This document shows, one piece after another, positions 1 through 13,091 of a stretch of DNA of 64,000 nt; within the stretch, counting starts at the first letter, position 1; each line of letters opens with the position of its first letter. The notes beneath the pieces are model-generated. The model saw only the letters and a program-made list of their open reading frames with translations, made no database searches and was not told the DNA's origin. This stretch comes from Aphanomyces cochlioides (Eukaryota > Oomycota > Saprolegniomycetes > Saprolegniales > Verrucalvaceae), in contig JAHQRK010000011.1 of the NCBI GenBank assembly GCA_019828595.1, positions 868,001-932,000 of the forward strand. Reading direction: 5' to 3'. The translations under genes and the position numbers were made by a program.

Positions 1-69
1 GTTGCCAAGCATCGGTTGGCTTGAATGCAGTAGCGTCGCTCTTGACAGTTGAGCCACGGAGAAAAAATA

Positions 70-3000
70 TTAGCGAGCCTGAGTTGAGTCCAAACGACCA
101 AATGATTGACGACGCGGCTGTTGATCGACGAAATAATACCCCAGAAGGAGACGTGTCTCCTGTGACTGTATAGTACTTAACCCAGCACTCAATTGTGAGG
201 CATCGACGGTAAGGATCTTCGTCAAAGCCAGACCCAATATCAAGCGTGTTTCCTTTCTTAACCATGGCTTTGCCGCCGCAAACACCACTGCTGGTTTGGG
301 GAAATCGCAATGCATATGGCTAATAAAGACAGGGTCATTAGAGAAATGAAGAGGTGGTACCAGTTGCATTTTATTCTCTTCGCCACGATCGACGGGTGCT
401 GTTGAAGGCACGAGTTCAATGCCTGCGCCAACTGTGATATGATTTTCTCGTTTGGATGTATCAACGAATTGCGTTTCCTTGGACGCGTCAAAATTCGTAG
501 CGGCATCTTCGAAGCGCCAGTACGCCACAACACCGTCTTCTTCCTCCAAGAACGGTCCGATAGATGGAGCCATAGCCTTGGGCTCTGCGAAGCTCATTTG
601 TTTCGTGTCGACACTCAATTGGGCAGCTCTGCGCTTGGGTTGAAATTCTTCTGCTGAGTAATGTGGTGTGCCCGACCCAATCCATTCGTTCATGTCTTCC
701 GGCGTAATCCGCTTCCACATAAAATACTTCCATGACGAGTATGATAGCGCAGGTGCTGGAGTATCTTCAGTCGGCTTTAGCTGAGCTTGCCGCAACGAAA
801 GACTTGGTAGTAGGCGGCTTCGTCTCTCAAACTCTAAATGCTCCGTACACAGGAGCCGAAATGCGTCCGCACGTGGAGCTAAATTCGGCTGTTTGGAGCA
901 AGTCATGGCAGCACGTGCTGGCGCGTTTGCCAGAGAATTTACCAAAGTCGAATCGACATCGCCACATTTGAGCATGAGTTCGACGAGCGCTTTATCATGG
1001 CCAGCAATATCGTAGCATCGTGCAGCTGTTTGAAATTGTCCAAATCTCTCGAGAATACGGCCGATGTGACTCAGTTGACTCGAGAGAACAGAGAGACGTT
1101 GTGGCAATTGAGCGGCAGCGGCCGTCATGGGGTCACTCGCGTATTCCTACAGAATTGTGAGCAAACTAGAAGCAAATTACGGCAAACTTGGAGAGGTGGG
1201 TCGTCCGAGAGTGCATGATTCAAGGCTTCCGACCATTTGTGAAGCCCGAGATAGAGACTGCATACGACACTTGTCGCAATGTGTGATGTCGTGCGAAAGC
1301 TACCAGTAGATGGAACGCCAGTTGCAGCGACAAGAGCAAGATCCATGTCTTGTGCGCTCAAATCAGCGAGAAGTGCGTGGCTTAAACACACTTGAGGTGA
1401 GCACTCGAGCTCTCGATGGACAAACGAGCGAGTCAGATCCAAGTCTGGCTGACTTAAAGCGAGCACCTCAACCACAGAGAACGGCCGGGTCCAAGTCTAA
1501 TTATGTAGGACTAACGATTTTGGTGGTTAGGATAATTACCTGTATCATGGCCGTGGCTGCCGTCGTCACGTAGATGAGGCGGTCGGGCAAGCATGCTACT
1601 AATTGAATTGATTCTGCTTTTGCTAGCGAACAGAGACGAAGTGGCGTTGGATGTTGACGCTGTGTTGGAAGATACAAAATGGCACCACTTACGGTTGAAA
1701 TTACAATTGCTGATCCGATCCATAAGATGGATGTAGGTGCATGTAGCAGTGGATTCGATGGTGCGTGGACGACAACAGCGACAAGGCTTGCATCTAAGAT
1801 TACCACACGCTGCGTTGTGAGTACAGCAATCTATGTTCAACTAAGTAAATATGAGGAATTGAACAGTTTACATGGTGTGACGATGCAGTTTGCGTCGAAG
1901 GCTCCATGCGAACATCCAAAACGCGCTCGTTTTTGTGCGTTGTCCACAGCAAAGTGCTGTCCACAGAAAATGCAAGCGTGGAGTCGTCACTAGGTATAAC
2001 CGGCTTACGAGGACTGATTTGGTGGAGTTTTACCTTAAACGCAGTGTGTCTTGCACGGCATCTCGCACGAGAAAAACCAACTTTGATGCTGCAGACGAAG
2101 AAAAAGAAGACAAGATGGGCAGTCTCGTAGCAAAGATGCGAGTGACTGGAATTGGCAACTGAACGAGTGATCCTTGCGGCGTCGTTGGCATAGCGATTGT
2201 CGCTGTGAGTCGATCGTGGCATCGAAAGCTCCGTCCAGATGGTAAAAGCGTAAGAAGATCCCCAGAAGATGTCCAAATTGCGTCTAAGACATCATAAAAC
2301 GCGCTCGACGCTGCCGATGATAGCCACAGCACATAACAACCAGCCGATGAGTGCAGCAAAGAACCATAGATGGTCAAATCCGGCGATACAACGATTCGTT
2401 CAGGAGTAATACTCGAGTTTTCATAGGACGACGGGACTGTTGCAACAGTAACTCGGTCGTTTGTTTTGAGGGACAGCTGCGAAAGCTCAAAGCGACTCGC
2501 TTCTTGTGACTACCATGAATAATTCTGAGATCGTATATCATTATTTGTTGCACGTACATAAACGATCTGCGCAACGCTGTCTGGCACGTGCTCTACATGG
2601 CAATATTGGCCGAAGGAGAGTTCGATAGTGGTGGACCAACTCCTTCGTGGCGTAGTATCACTCAGGACAACGTCATCAGAGACAGCTAAATGCGCGAGTG
2701 TTCGGCCAGTCAAAGCCGATGAGTACAAAACAAGCATGTTGTCAACGACATGAGCATAAGCAAGGGTTGCTGATGGAAGCTCGAGTGGCGTGCAAAACCG
2801 ATTTGAGTTGTCAGAAAACATAAAAAGATTGATGGCTAGACCAATATGCTCATCTTCAAGGAGCACAACAAGTGTTTGAGCGTTTGGACCAAATACAAGC
2901 GGAGCGCTTAAAGTGAAACCATCAGGGACATTCGTCGATCTAAGAACGAAATAATTCCGATAACACTTAGAGTTAGGACTTACGCCAGCGTCATCACAGA

Positions 3001-4190
3001 ATGATCTTTGCTAATTGCCAATACTTCAACATGATGCGAAGTGTAACCGATAGCCAAGACACCTTCGACTGGATGAAAGAGTAAACAATTGACAGCCGTC
3101 GTCTTTGCATTCACAGTGGTAATCAGCTCATAGCCAAGGGCATCCTATGACATGACTGATGAGACTAAGGGCGAAACTCGGTTGCAAACTGCTTCAGCTT
3201 TAGTCTCTTCGTTGACAGCTTCAGAATCGCATTTCCACACTTGGATCGTTCCTAAGATTGATGAGTGCACAATGAAGATCATTATTAACCTACCGTCAGA
3301 CGCCCCACAAGCTAGCATGCTACTTGGAGTGTGAAAGGCCAATGTGGTGATCGCACTGCTCCGACTCGCAACTTTGCGATGCAGTTTCTTCATTGTCAAT
3401 TCACCCGAGCACAGGGCATCCACCGAAGTTGCCTTAATACTTTGGCTGCCTTCATGGGCAAAGTAGAGCGAGTTTTTGGAGCAGAGTGACGCGGTGAGGG
3501 CAGAAATGTGCTTGGTCTTTTGGGTGATTGCGGCCGCTGCCGCAACTTCGACAATGTGGATGAGTACCATCTCGCGCAAGTCCCAGATCACGAGGCACCT
3601 GAGCTCACGAAAGTCGTATGAAGATCGACAGGTAATGTGCATCCTTACCGAGAGAGACTCGCCACAACATACTTGGAGCCGCATGCCACGGCGCATTCGA
3701 ACGCATTTGGCTTATCCCCCAGCAAAGACCCATCAAAGTTAATCTCTCCTACAAGGCTTGCCGTCCGTATGTCGATTTCTTGAAGTAGCGTCGACGTGAT
3801 TGAAACAATACTTTCGCGGACCTAAAAGGCACAGTTAGAGTGTCTTCCTGAGTGCATGAATGAGTTGACGTACGGGATGATAGACGACAATTTCACTGCC
3901 ACCTTGCACTCCTTCCATCGCTGCAATTGTTGACTTGATCTGAAGCGACGATGTCATCTCTCCACGCATCGTTTCGTGCTCGCCGTGGATATGTCCAGAA
4001 AAGATCCAATTGAATAATGGAGATCTTCGCGCCTTTTTCGAGAGTGGGTATTTTTACCATACAAAACATAAGTTATTTCATTTCATACAGGGCATCTCGT
4101 AATTGGAAAGTCCGCGATATGAGCTCTAACTCAAGATTGGACACCCCCTGCGTCGCGATAGAATGAATTGTGACTGCTACCAAGGACATC
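70..4190 (-). CDS. Large WD40-type scaffold protein (multi-exon)
   Basis: A multi-exon minus-strand gene; I do not recognise the exact family. A plausible start is the Met at 4190, in a short exon that joins across an AT-rich intron near 4050 into a continuous reading. Residues from about 3.9 to 2.0 kb form WD40-like blades, for example a CLVIWDLREM blade end, HTPSSMLACGASDGRL and TIQVWKCDSE. The C-terminal exons (1.5-0.07 kb) look alpha-solenoid/TPR-like, with a segment FQTAARCYDIAGHDKALVEL, followed by a VVAYWRFED stretch that resembles a concanavalin/LamG-like strand. A 41-nt GT-AG intron near 1.16 kb joins the last two long exons in frame, and similar introns lie near 3.85 and 3.62 kb. 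The stop is at 70. A propeller plus solenoid suggests a vesicle-coat, ciliary or tethering scaffold, but that is inference from architecture only. Confidence 0.5.
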
Positions 4191-4478
4191 GTTTTCCGTT
4201 CCCGGTAGTCTTCAATGCTGCTTTCTATGCGCAGAATGTCATGTTAGTGAAGACTTGAACGAGGGCCTCGTGACGAAAATTTTCAAGCGTGTCACGAGAG
4301 GAATGCCTGCTAGTGCAATTTTCTACTTATCAAGTGCTTAAATGATGGGTTGTTTCTGTGTGAATTGCATTCATTCATCGCGCTACCGAGAGATTCAAAT
4401 ACAAGATCAATGGACTACATGAAGGAGGACATCCTTTGGAATTATTGGAGACTATCACTTTGCTTTCGCCCCGCGCAT

Positions 4479-5900
4479 TTACCGAATAATAAAGCCGCCA
4501 AACGGTGCGTCTTGTTCGGTAAGCACTGGATTTTTTGTTTCCATCTGAACTGTGCTTTTAGGGCTGTTCATACTCAACAAGGTTGGATCAAAGAAGTTGT
4601 CATCCGATGTCAAACTCGTCAGAGTGCTTCCCAGTACATTTGCGCTTGGAGTAGACACTGAGTACGATATCTCTGTCTCGTTATCGTCACCTGAGTAGGA
4701 CGAAAAATTGTCGTCCGTGAAACAAGAGGCGAGCATATCTTCTTCGAGCATCGATGATTTTGGCTGCTCTTGGCTCAGGGCGGGTTTCTTGGAGCATTGG
4801 TGGCAAATACGAACGCGGATTCTTATGCCGCTTTTGATCAACGACCACATTCTGCTGCAAACTTTTCTGCATACAACCTTCGCACAACACAACCAGTCAA
4901 CGAAAAGAACACCATAATGTTACCTCGCCACATCGTCGGCAATTGGATTTCCGACTGAATGCGCCAAAGGTGCGAAGACAAACAGCGCATTTTGCTCGCG
5001 AATGCTTTGGTGCAAGAGAATGTACAGGCAAATACTCGAGGCTACTCAGGCGATGGGAGTTGATGTTGATCTGCATCGTGCTCATGGAATGGTATCGTAT
5101 ATCAGCCGCCTTTGTAATCATGAAGTCGCCTATCATGGACATGTCAAGTTGGCCACGAGGGTCATTATGATGAAGCTCAAACACTTGGATAATGTTTGGG
5201 CGATCGGTTTCCAGGTAGATGAACCCTGCTAGAAGCATATGGCCGCGAATGATGCCATACTTGTCTTCGAGATCAGGGCAAGCAGCTATATCGACATGTT
5301 TCATTACCCGAAGCCACCCTTTCTTGCCGTCAATAACAACATCCTGGTAATGCTACGAAACATCGTCTATCAGAAGATCAATTTCACAGATTTACCTCAA
5401 CATAGCACCAGTCTCGGTTCTTGACGATGACACCACGTAATGGAGAAGAAAGGAGCGCCCAGTTGATCGTGACGGCATAATGACTTATGTTTGCCGATGG
5501 ATCCGTGATATTGTAGAGACAGACGGCGTCGAGAAGGTTGGGAAAGTGCTTTTCGATGAGTAGTCGCACGTCCGACGTCGTCAGAGAAGTGAAAATGGCT
5601 CGAATCTCGTCAAGAGTCGACTCAATCCGCGTTGTCCCAAGAAAAGTAGGTATGCTGTCAAGCTTGCTCATGTACACTTGAACTTTTGGTTCATTCCTGA
5701 CAAGGACCTAATTGACAGGACTGCCGTGGAGATTCATGAATGCAAGCTAGAGGTGGAATCGACATCAGTAGCATCGCCAAAGGGTACCGTACAAGATCAC
5801 GCATGGCATCGATGCCTTGAGCGCGAAACTCTTGGACTTCTTCAATTGAAAGAGGCTGGCAATCGAAGAAATCGTCGGGCACCGGCGTCATTAGCGGCAT
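4479..5900 (-). pseudogene. START-FYVE protein copy A, nonsense-broken
   Basis: Four-exon gene of the local START-FYVE family. Exon 1 opens with MPLMTPVPDDFF (start 5900). Exons 2-3 hold a START-like lipid-binding fold with GVIVKNRDWCYVEV, KHVDIAACPDLEDKYGIIRG and ETDRPNIIQVFELHHNDPRG. Exon 3 then gives the first FYVE half (CAVCLRTFGAFSRKSNCRRC) and exon 4 the second half (VVCRKVCSRMW ... ICHQC), followed by an acidic Ser-rich tail. The family should bind PI3P on endosomes through FYVE and a lipid through START. Where paralogues have Trp after GGPVD/GGPAD, this copy has an in-frame TAG (5710-5708) near the start of exon 2. Everything downstream is open, so decay is recent or the base is an error. 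Confidence 0.75.
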
Positions 5901-6918
5901 TCTCTGGCACAAGAGACGAATGCAACAACAAACATGAGTCAAACAAGGGTCGTAATGATATATTCTCAGTAACATCAACTTCGACTCTGGCCCTACGGTC
6001 ATTTACCAGGCTGCTCTAAATCCCCATTGTCGTCAAGCCACAAAGCCACCACGAGCTTGTTCGAATTGTCAGTCATATGCCGATTGCAATGGCAATAGGG
6101 TAGGTCACCGAAACTCGACTTTGTGGGTTCGAACAAGTGCTTTATCCTGCAGCTTCGAAGTTTGAAGATATTGTGCAAATGCGTCGTACAACTCTTGAAA
6201 GAACCAGGCTATATGACAAAAGGGTAGTGAAGGACAATAGTCAGCTGAAGCACTACAGACCCATCCGTTGGGAGCAATATCAAGGCAATGGGTATTTTTC
6301 ACAAAGAAAGCAAAGAAAACTGATAGCAAAAAGTACGACACGAGGTGAAATGAAGGCCACAAAGTACATGGATTTATATGACACAAGTATTAAGTTGCAT
6401 TCGTGTGCTCTTACCAAAACACAATGCTTCCAAAGGGCACTTCAATATCGAGTTGGATCCTTTGGTCAAGTCAAGGCTGAGAGTGCTAAAACCAGCTGTC
6501 GTGGAGGCGACAGGACAACTTGATCGGATATTATCCTGTTGACGATCGATTGTTTGCCTTGATATGCCTGAGTAACGTAAGCGAGACAGCCTTGAAGGTT
6601 GGAGATTGAAAACGATTTTGACCATTTGATTGTTGAAGATGCACCCGTTCAGCAAATATGGTTGTGTGCAATGCGCTCGACGGGGCAGCAGGCAACAAAA
6701 GTTTGTCATGGAATTTTAATATTGAGTCGCATGTGACTGTAGGAATGCCTTGTTCAGAGGTGAAACTAGGAGTCCATGTCGACAAAAGAAATGACGACAT
6801 CTCAAGAGGGATCTTACTCTTGTAATTGCCCTGAGCCTGCCATGAATATCCAACTCAAAATTGATGGCATAAATGACGTGGAGCTGCATTTGACATGTTT
6901 AGAGTCTTTCTGTCCAAT
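5901..6918. other. Spacer between FYVE copies A and B
   Basis: About 1 kb with several short open frames on both strands (for example minus 6709-6374 and 6800-6531). None has a recognisable domain, they overlap one another, and none has a partner exon with good splice sites. I see no gene that I can support here. Confidence 0.4.
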
Positions 6919-8328
6919 TCACCGTCGAACGACAAAGCTACCAAAGGGTGCATTTTCTGGGGGCACTTGCGGTTTGGTATCCGTCTGACCTGCGGTTGAA
7001 GGGGTGCTAAGGTCGGATTCAGACAAATCGTCGTCCAACATCAGCTCCGTCAATACGCTTCCCAGCACAATTGTTGATGGAGATGTTGCCGAGTATGCTG
7101 TGTCAGCTTCGCTGTCAATGCGCGAATAGCCCGAAAAATTTTCTTCTGTGAAAAGCGTTTCTTGATCGAACTCGAACGATGTCGCCCTCGGTGAATCAGC
7201 GCTGGTTTCTTGGAGCAATGGTGGCAAATACGAACGCGAATACGAATGCCACTTTTCATCAAGCTCCAGACGTGGCGGCATTCTTTACTACATATCACCT
7301 GGGCAAAAGATGGCAAGTCAATGAAGAGCCATCGAGAAGATCAAGAGCATACCTCGCCACACCGTCGGCAGTTGGATTTCCGAGTGAAGGTGCTAAAATT
7401 GCGCAGACAGACCACACATTTTGCTCGAGAATGCTTTGGGACGAGCGAATGCGATGGCAAAAAATCGAGACGGCTCAAGCGATGTGAATGCAGGTTGTTT
7501 TGCATCATGTTCATGGAATTGTATTGGATCTCCGCCGTTTTTGTCACCATGAAGTCGGCAATCATGCCATATCAAGCTGTCCCCGATGGTTATTGTGATG
7601 AAATTCAAGGACTTTGAGAATGCCAGGACGATCGGTCTCAATGTAGATGAACCCTGCCAGAACCATGTGGCCGCGAATGATGCCGTATTTGGCTTCTAGG
7701 TCTGGACAAGCGGCAATGTCGACATGTTTTAACGCCCGAAGCCACGCTTTCTTGCCATCGATGACTACATCTTGATTGTGCTATAGACGACTCAAGCTTG
7801 AGTAACAATGGACCCAGACATGCCTCAACATAGCACCAGTCTCGATTCTTGACAATGACGCCGCGCAATGGGGAAGTGAGCAGCACCCAGTTGATCGTGA
7901 GAGTATGATGAGGTATGTTTGCCACCCGATCTGTGAGATCGTAGAGGCAGACCATGTCGCGGAGGTTTGGAAAGTAATCCGCGATCACTCCTCGTGCCTG
8001 AGCAGTCGTCACCGATGAGAAAATGGCTTGCATCTCTTCTAGAGTCGACTCTATCTGCGTCGTCCCAAGGTACGTCGGTATGTCGTTGTGCTTGGTCATG
8101 TAGATTTGGACTTTCGGTCCATTCTTGACGAGCGTCCAATCGGCAGGACCGCCTTGGAGTTTCGTGAGTTCGAGCTAGTCGAGGAGACAAGGTAAGTTGG
8201 CAAGCTCAAGAGGTACATACGAGATCGTGCATGGCGGCAATGCCTAGCTCTCGAAAGTCCTGGATTTCCTCGGCTGAGAGAGGTGGGCATTCGAAGAAGT
8301 CGTCTGGAACTGGCGTCGTTAGTGGCAT
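6919..8328 (-). pseudogene. START-FYVE protein copy B, frameshifted
   Basis: Same exon plan as its neighbours. Exon 1 begins MPLTTPVPDDFFECPPLS at 8328; exon 2 has LQGGPADWTLVKNGPKVQIY and GVIVKNRDWCYVE; exon 3 has KHVDIAACPDLEAKYGIIRG; the FYVE halves are CVVCLRNFSTFTRKSNCRRC and ICSKECRHVW ... ICHHC. Two reading-frame breaks are visible. One is at about 7566, where the DMAMIGDFM motif of the paralogues is interrupted by loss of one base after GATATGGC. The other is at about 7195-7210, just after the last FYVE cysteine pair, where the acidic tail (FTEENFSGYS ... APFGSFVVRR) continues in another frame. The Trp missing in copy A is intact here. Called a pseudogene unless the two indels are base-calling errors. 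Confidence 0.75.
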
Positions 8329-9640
8329 CGTCTCTCAACAGAAATGATCCAGTTCACAAGAACTTGGCATCAAACCAACAATGGTTGCATCAAGCCAACT
8401 ACCGGTATGGTTGGCTAATACTGCTGACGCGAGCAACTTCGAATTGGACCCTTTGGCAGCACATGGTCTCAAAATGACTGATATCGCAATTCAAGGACAA
8501 AGTCGTTCAGAGATGATGCCCTCCGTGGATTTGATTGTTGTTGCCACACGCGACTGCTCTCTGTCTTGTCCAGGGTGAGTGGGTGGAGCAGAACAGCAAC
8601 TTCGAAGTTTGGAGATCTGCAACGTGGAATCATCTGACGGATGTTGTGACCACCAGATTGTGGATGTCGCCGATGACTGTACCGTAGTCCGTATATTAAA
8701 AGTTGCAAGATATTATAAGTTCACAGTTGTATTGTCGTTTGGGTCCAAAACTGGAAATTTGAGATGTTTTGAAAATGTTTCAAATAATTGACGCACACAC
8801 TATTTAAAGTTTACGCAAACATTTTCTTATAGTGCCCTCCATCGTGACCATTAAATAGTGTAATTTCAAACGTTTTAAATGTTTGAAAACATGTTCGAAA
8901 TATTCAATTTCTTTTCACTTGAAATTTGTATGCATCAATTGTTGCGTCAATTTGCTTGCGTCAAAATTTATTCCGCACGACTCCAGTTTTTTATTAAAAC
9001 CACAATACCTACTATAAAAATTTGTACAAACCTGATGAAGGCAAAATATAATAAATGAGAGGTAGAATTTATTCTCACCTGGGTCTGACCTATACCTTTC
9101 CAATTTTATATATATCGATTCTGACGGGTAAATTTTGACATGCCCGTAGCCATCAACACGGTAATTCTCATCGATCCGACAAGTGATCAATCAGGAGACG
9201 CCGACATGATAGCAGAACACGCAAGGGCAGAACACAGTTGTTCATGCCTGCAAACGACGACGACTAGTTTTCTTCGGCGTAAGCCAATGATAGCACGCTA
9301 ATATCGTAGACAAAGCGATGACTACCGCGAGTTCATAGAAGTTTTCTATACATTACACGGTATGACAGGAACTCGAAATCATTTTATCGTCTTTATTCGT
9401 CCAGACACTTTATTCGTCCAGACACCTGTGGGTGCTGTCTTGGCTTGGCTTCATGCCTGAGGCCTTGTGATCGGCAATATGGAATCCTGTAGAAATTGAT
9501 CATCTTAATAAATAATACCCCTTATAATCGATATCTAATTCAAAAAGTAGGCATAGAGTTTATCTTCAAATTTGTATGCAACTTACAATATACGATTTGT
9601 CAACTCTAACAACGTCCCACTTACCTTCGAAATTTTGTAT
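8329..9640. other. Gene-poor spacer, becoming AT-rich
   Basis: Contains short unsupported frames (for example 8381-8578 plus, 9190-8915 minus). A 16-bp direct repeat TTATTCGTCCAGACAC occurs twice near 9.39-9.43 kb. No domain or splice structure can be supported. Confidence 0.4.
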
Positions 9641-9644
9641 TTCA

Positions 9645-9948
9645 GACTTTATGTCGGCGCCACCCGTTTGATCAACCAAAGAAATTCGATCTAAGGCGTG
9701 TATATGACGGCATTGTTGTCACACGCGATCGAGCCATTATGCTGTGGGAGCAATGCGCACCGCTAGCTCGCCCTGCCGTGAATCCCGAGAAGGCCCAAGA
9801 TCTTTATGCAAAAATCCGGCCGTATGTCCCACGCGAATTCCAGAACTGTGGATATTACGACAAGCCAACTCAGAATGTGAGCGAAGCCGCAAAGCGCGTT
9901 AAGCGAGCCAGGGTGCAACAACAAAAGCGACAGAAAACAGCAAGCTGA
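9645..9948 (+). CDS. Orphan terminal exon, basic C-terminus
   Basis: An open frame immediately downstream of a good 3' splice site (TTTGTATTTCAG ending about 9645). It reads through RRHPFDQPKKFDLRRVYDGI, an NPEKAQDLYAKIRPYVP segment and a very basic end (KRVKRARVQQQKRQK) to a stop at 9948. The only internal Met candidate is at 9739. I cannot find a matching upstream exon, so this is either the last exon of a decayed gene or a gene whose 5' part lies in the unreadable AT-rich stretch. The basic tail could be a nuclear localisation signal. Family unknown. Confidence 0.35.
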
Positions 9949-9975
9949 ACACTGAAGGCTACCTAGTTCGTAATA

Positions 9976-10031
9976 CGGCAAATAAAATGATGTTTATCAA
10001 GGTATGCGGCAAATAAAATGATGCTTATCAA
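9976..10031 (+). repeat. Two-copy tandem repeat, about 25 bp unit
   Basis: The unit beginning CGGCAAATAAAATGATG is present at 9976-10000 and again at 10007-10031 with one difference, directly after the orphan exon. Confidence 0.8.
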
Positions 10032-11819
10032 AATATAATAAAAATTTCACAATTTTTCTGTCCGGAAAAATTCCGGTTAAAAAGTTTTAATTGGCTGTTT
10101 GGACATCTTCTAGCATGTTTTAGGCCAATTGGAGGCCAGAAATCGAAAACTCGCGAGAAATACTGTCCAATGGTGCAATAAAACAAATTTCGAAAAAAAT
10201 GAACTTCACGGCATGGCCGTCGCGCCGATGGTCATATCTCGGTGACCACAGCGAGTTTGGGGGACCACAACCCGTCAAAATGTAGCTAAGACACTGCTCT
10301 ATCGCACTGTGTTGCTAACTCCAACTTCAAGAAAAGCCGGTATCCATCATTTCGTTTGCCGAGGTCTCATATACGTTCTACGGTAATGCCGAAGGCAAGC
10401 GAATGGCAAGCCACGGACGCAAAGACGGCTGAAAAGACTGAGGGTGCGTCTGGTAAAAATTCAAATCAAAATGCCATTTTCAGCTAAACTGGGATCAACG
10501 ATTTATGGCATATTCAAAATAGAGGTAAAACCTCCATCTCGTAAAATGACTCTTAGACGGAAATTGTGGGATAATCGTGGGAACAATAAAACGCATGTAT
10601 TGAAGGCATAAACCTGCTAATTAAAACACTTAAGTTGCTTTGACTCCCGATTGATGATGTGTACAAGCCCTCTTCAAAGTGCCTCACTTCGAGGCGACCT
10701 ACGAACTACACTGCCATAGATAGTAAAATGAGATCAAAGAGCTTTTAGCAACGTTATAACAGCGTTATCATTAAGGAAGGATAGGCTGTGCTTTCATATT
10801 CTACTTGCCTAGTAAAGACGTCTCAACGCCTTAGCAAGCGTGTTTGAGCTGCAAATTATCGTAACTTGCACTGAATGGTTCATGGAGCCTTAGTGAACAG
10901 AGAATTTCTGTATGTTTGCAAAGCGTCTTAGCAGCAGACACAGAAACTGTCGAGACAATCGCACAGACAGATGATGCCATTTCTAATAGCTTAGGACTTG
11001 GCGACTTCTGTTCAATAGATCTTTCAGAGAAGAGTCAATATAATATTTAGATGTAGCACACGCCCCTAAGATGAGCTTACTATGTTAAATAGACTCTTAA
11101 CATGATAAACAATGATGTAACACCAGTATCTCTTCGGTGGTTCATTCATGAATGGTGTTGCCCAGATCAAATCTGGGCTATCTTAAATTATGGACTTAAA
11201 GCTGACTCAAACTGTATAAGCATTAGTCTTAGCTCCTAGCTCTGGAAGTTTGCTTTACAAGAACAGTGTTCCTCTAGGTCGGGGCTGTCATTTTGGCACT
11301 TTCACAAAAGAAAAGACGTCGATCGTCAAAACCCTATAAATTTATAGTGTGGGACTCTGTCCCACAAAATCCGTAAAAATTATATGTGGTCATGAAAATG
11401 TATGAAAACAACTGACAAGAAAATTTTGATTTTTTTGAAAATTTGGGACAATTTGTCCCACAAATGCTCTAAAACGTGATAAAATCGCCCACAAATTCCG
11501 GAGAATGACATTTTGGGAACCTCCAGTGAGTATATCCCAACCAAAAATATTGGATTTGGTGCAAAACTCTTTGAGATAAACAAGTTCATATTTTGACCTA
11601 AATTATTGAATTTGGCCTCAAAATGGCATTTTGGGCCTGTTTATTGTAATATTTTCGGTTGCCAGACGGACCCTGAGTAAAGACCCAACGAATGCAAAAT
11701 CGAGAGGTGGACATCATTCCAAACGAGAGAACAATAAGTCTAATCTCACGTCGCCATCGATGCACGTATCTTTGGCTCCTCGTTATGGACAAGATGGACA
11801 GCGACGACGTTGCGATATA
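10032..11819. other. Long AT-rich non-coding stretch with small hairpins
   Basis: No gene that I can support in about 1.8 kb. Two short perfect hairpins share a GGGAC core: 11348-11366 (TGTGGGAC, 3-nt loop) and 11444-11460 (TGGGACA, 3-nt loop). Probably relic transposon sequence. Confidence 0.5.
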
Positions 11820-12243
11820 CTGATTTCCCCCGACTTTGAAACGGCCAAAAATAATAAATTTTAGAAGTTTACAAAGTTTTGTAGGTATTGTGCTTTTGAT
11901 ACAAAATTGTGAGGAACGGTTTGAATCGACCGAGGTTTCGAATCGATTCTGAATCGAACGGGATTCTCTGGTTGGCTAGAATTAAAAATAGTCAGCCAAT
12001 CAGAATCGATCAGCCACCTCACTCACGCAAAACACACACTGACACACACCACTTCAGTATTATGAAATCGATTTGAAAATGAATTCGCATTTTGGTCAAA
12101 ACCACAAATTTGGTTGAAAAGGACAATATAAAGATTGAGAATAAAGTGCAAGCCAGCATTGTACTCTCCAAAACTCTATAACTAATATTATAATGTTTCA
12201 AAAATTATTCGATTTTGGCTGTTTCAAAGTCGGGGGAAATCAG
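11820..12243. mobile_element. MITE-like element with about 30-bp TIRs and TA target site
   Basis: The left end, beginning CTGATTTCCCCCGACTTTGA, is repeated in inverted orientation at the right end (ending GGGGGAAATCAG). The repeats match over roughly 30 bp with a few mismatches. A TA dinucleotide sits immediately outside both ends (11818-11819 and 12244-12245). The interior (424 bp in total) encodes nothing. TA duplication plus short TIRs fits a Tc1/mariner-derived MITE. Confidence 0.8.
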
Positions 12244-12262
12244 TATTCCATCTGAAAGACAG

Positions 12263-12515
12263 TCAATTGGTTTCCGTCATGCAAGTTGACCGAAAGACAA
12301 AGCTTCCAAACGGTGCTCCCATTCGCAATGTCATCTGTGGCTTGATATCTTCTTGCCCTGTGATTTCAGGATTATCCATAGCCGTCCCGACTTGATTGCT
12401 ACACGGTCGTCGACCGTGTCGCCCGGTAAGTTGCCATCCGTGACACATGAAACGTCGTCTTCCACCTTGGACGACTTTGACGGCCGATATATTGCGGCGG
12501 TGTCTTGAGCGGCAT
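12263..12515 (-). pseudogene. START-FYVE remnant: exon-1 start fused to tail
   Basis: The first codons (MPLKTP, start at 12515) match exon 1 of the START-FYVE family. They are followed at once by the family's C-terminal tail in other frames: SKSSKVEDDVSC, NPEITGQEDIKP and APFGSFVFR, matching the tail of the copy at 18.9-20.4 kb. Everything between (START and FYVE domains, more than 1 kb) is deleted. The TA-flanked MITE lies just beyond its 3' end. Confidence 0.75.
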
Positions 12516-13091
12516 TCTCCCCCAGAGACATACCATAATGTAATTGGACCGGATTTGTTATCATTATCAACTTCGAGTTAAACCCTTCCGTCATGAGCTC
12601 AGCTACTATCAGCATCGCGCAGAGGTAGAGTCCCGGTTGCTCATCAAGCATGTCTGGATCACGTCCTCCATGCATGCGTTTGCCATAGCGACCTCAAAGA
12701 TTTGCTCTCGTCGTCCTCGTGGAATGCGTAAATTGGTAAACTTTGGGTTTGTCGGTCGCGTGACACGCTGTCACCCATTGGTGAAATTTGGGTCACTTGA
12801 CTCCACAACCCCCAACATGCAGTCGGTCGCGACATTCGCCAAAGAGCACCACGTCGTCCACTACTGGTTGCTCCTCACGGTCGTGCCCCGCGTCGTCTCT
12901 GAGTCGTCTCGAGAGCAGGATCGCCGCCGTGGAGAGGACCCATCCATGCGACAGCGGTGTCGACATCGTCCGGATGCTGTAGCTTGGGCTCTCTTCCCAT
13001 TGGCCAATCCAGCGTTTCAGAACACGGAAGATCGGCCAAATTCTAAATCAACGCCAATTCGAAATCGACGCCTGAAAGCAGCAACAAGAAG

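Noticed and set aside
6105..6800. Overlapping minus-strand frames between FYVE copies A and B
   Set aside because: Mutually overlapping, low complexity and without splice partners.
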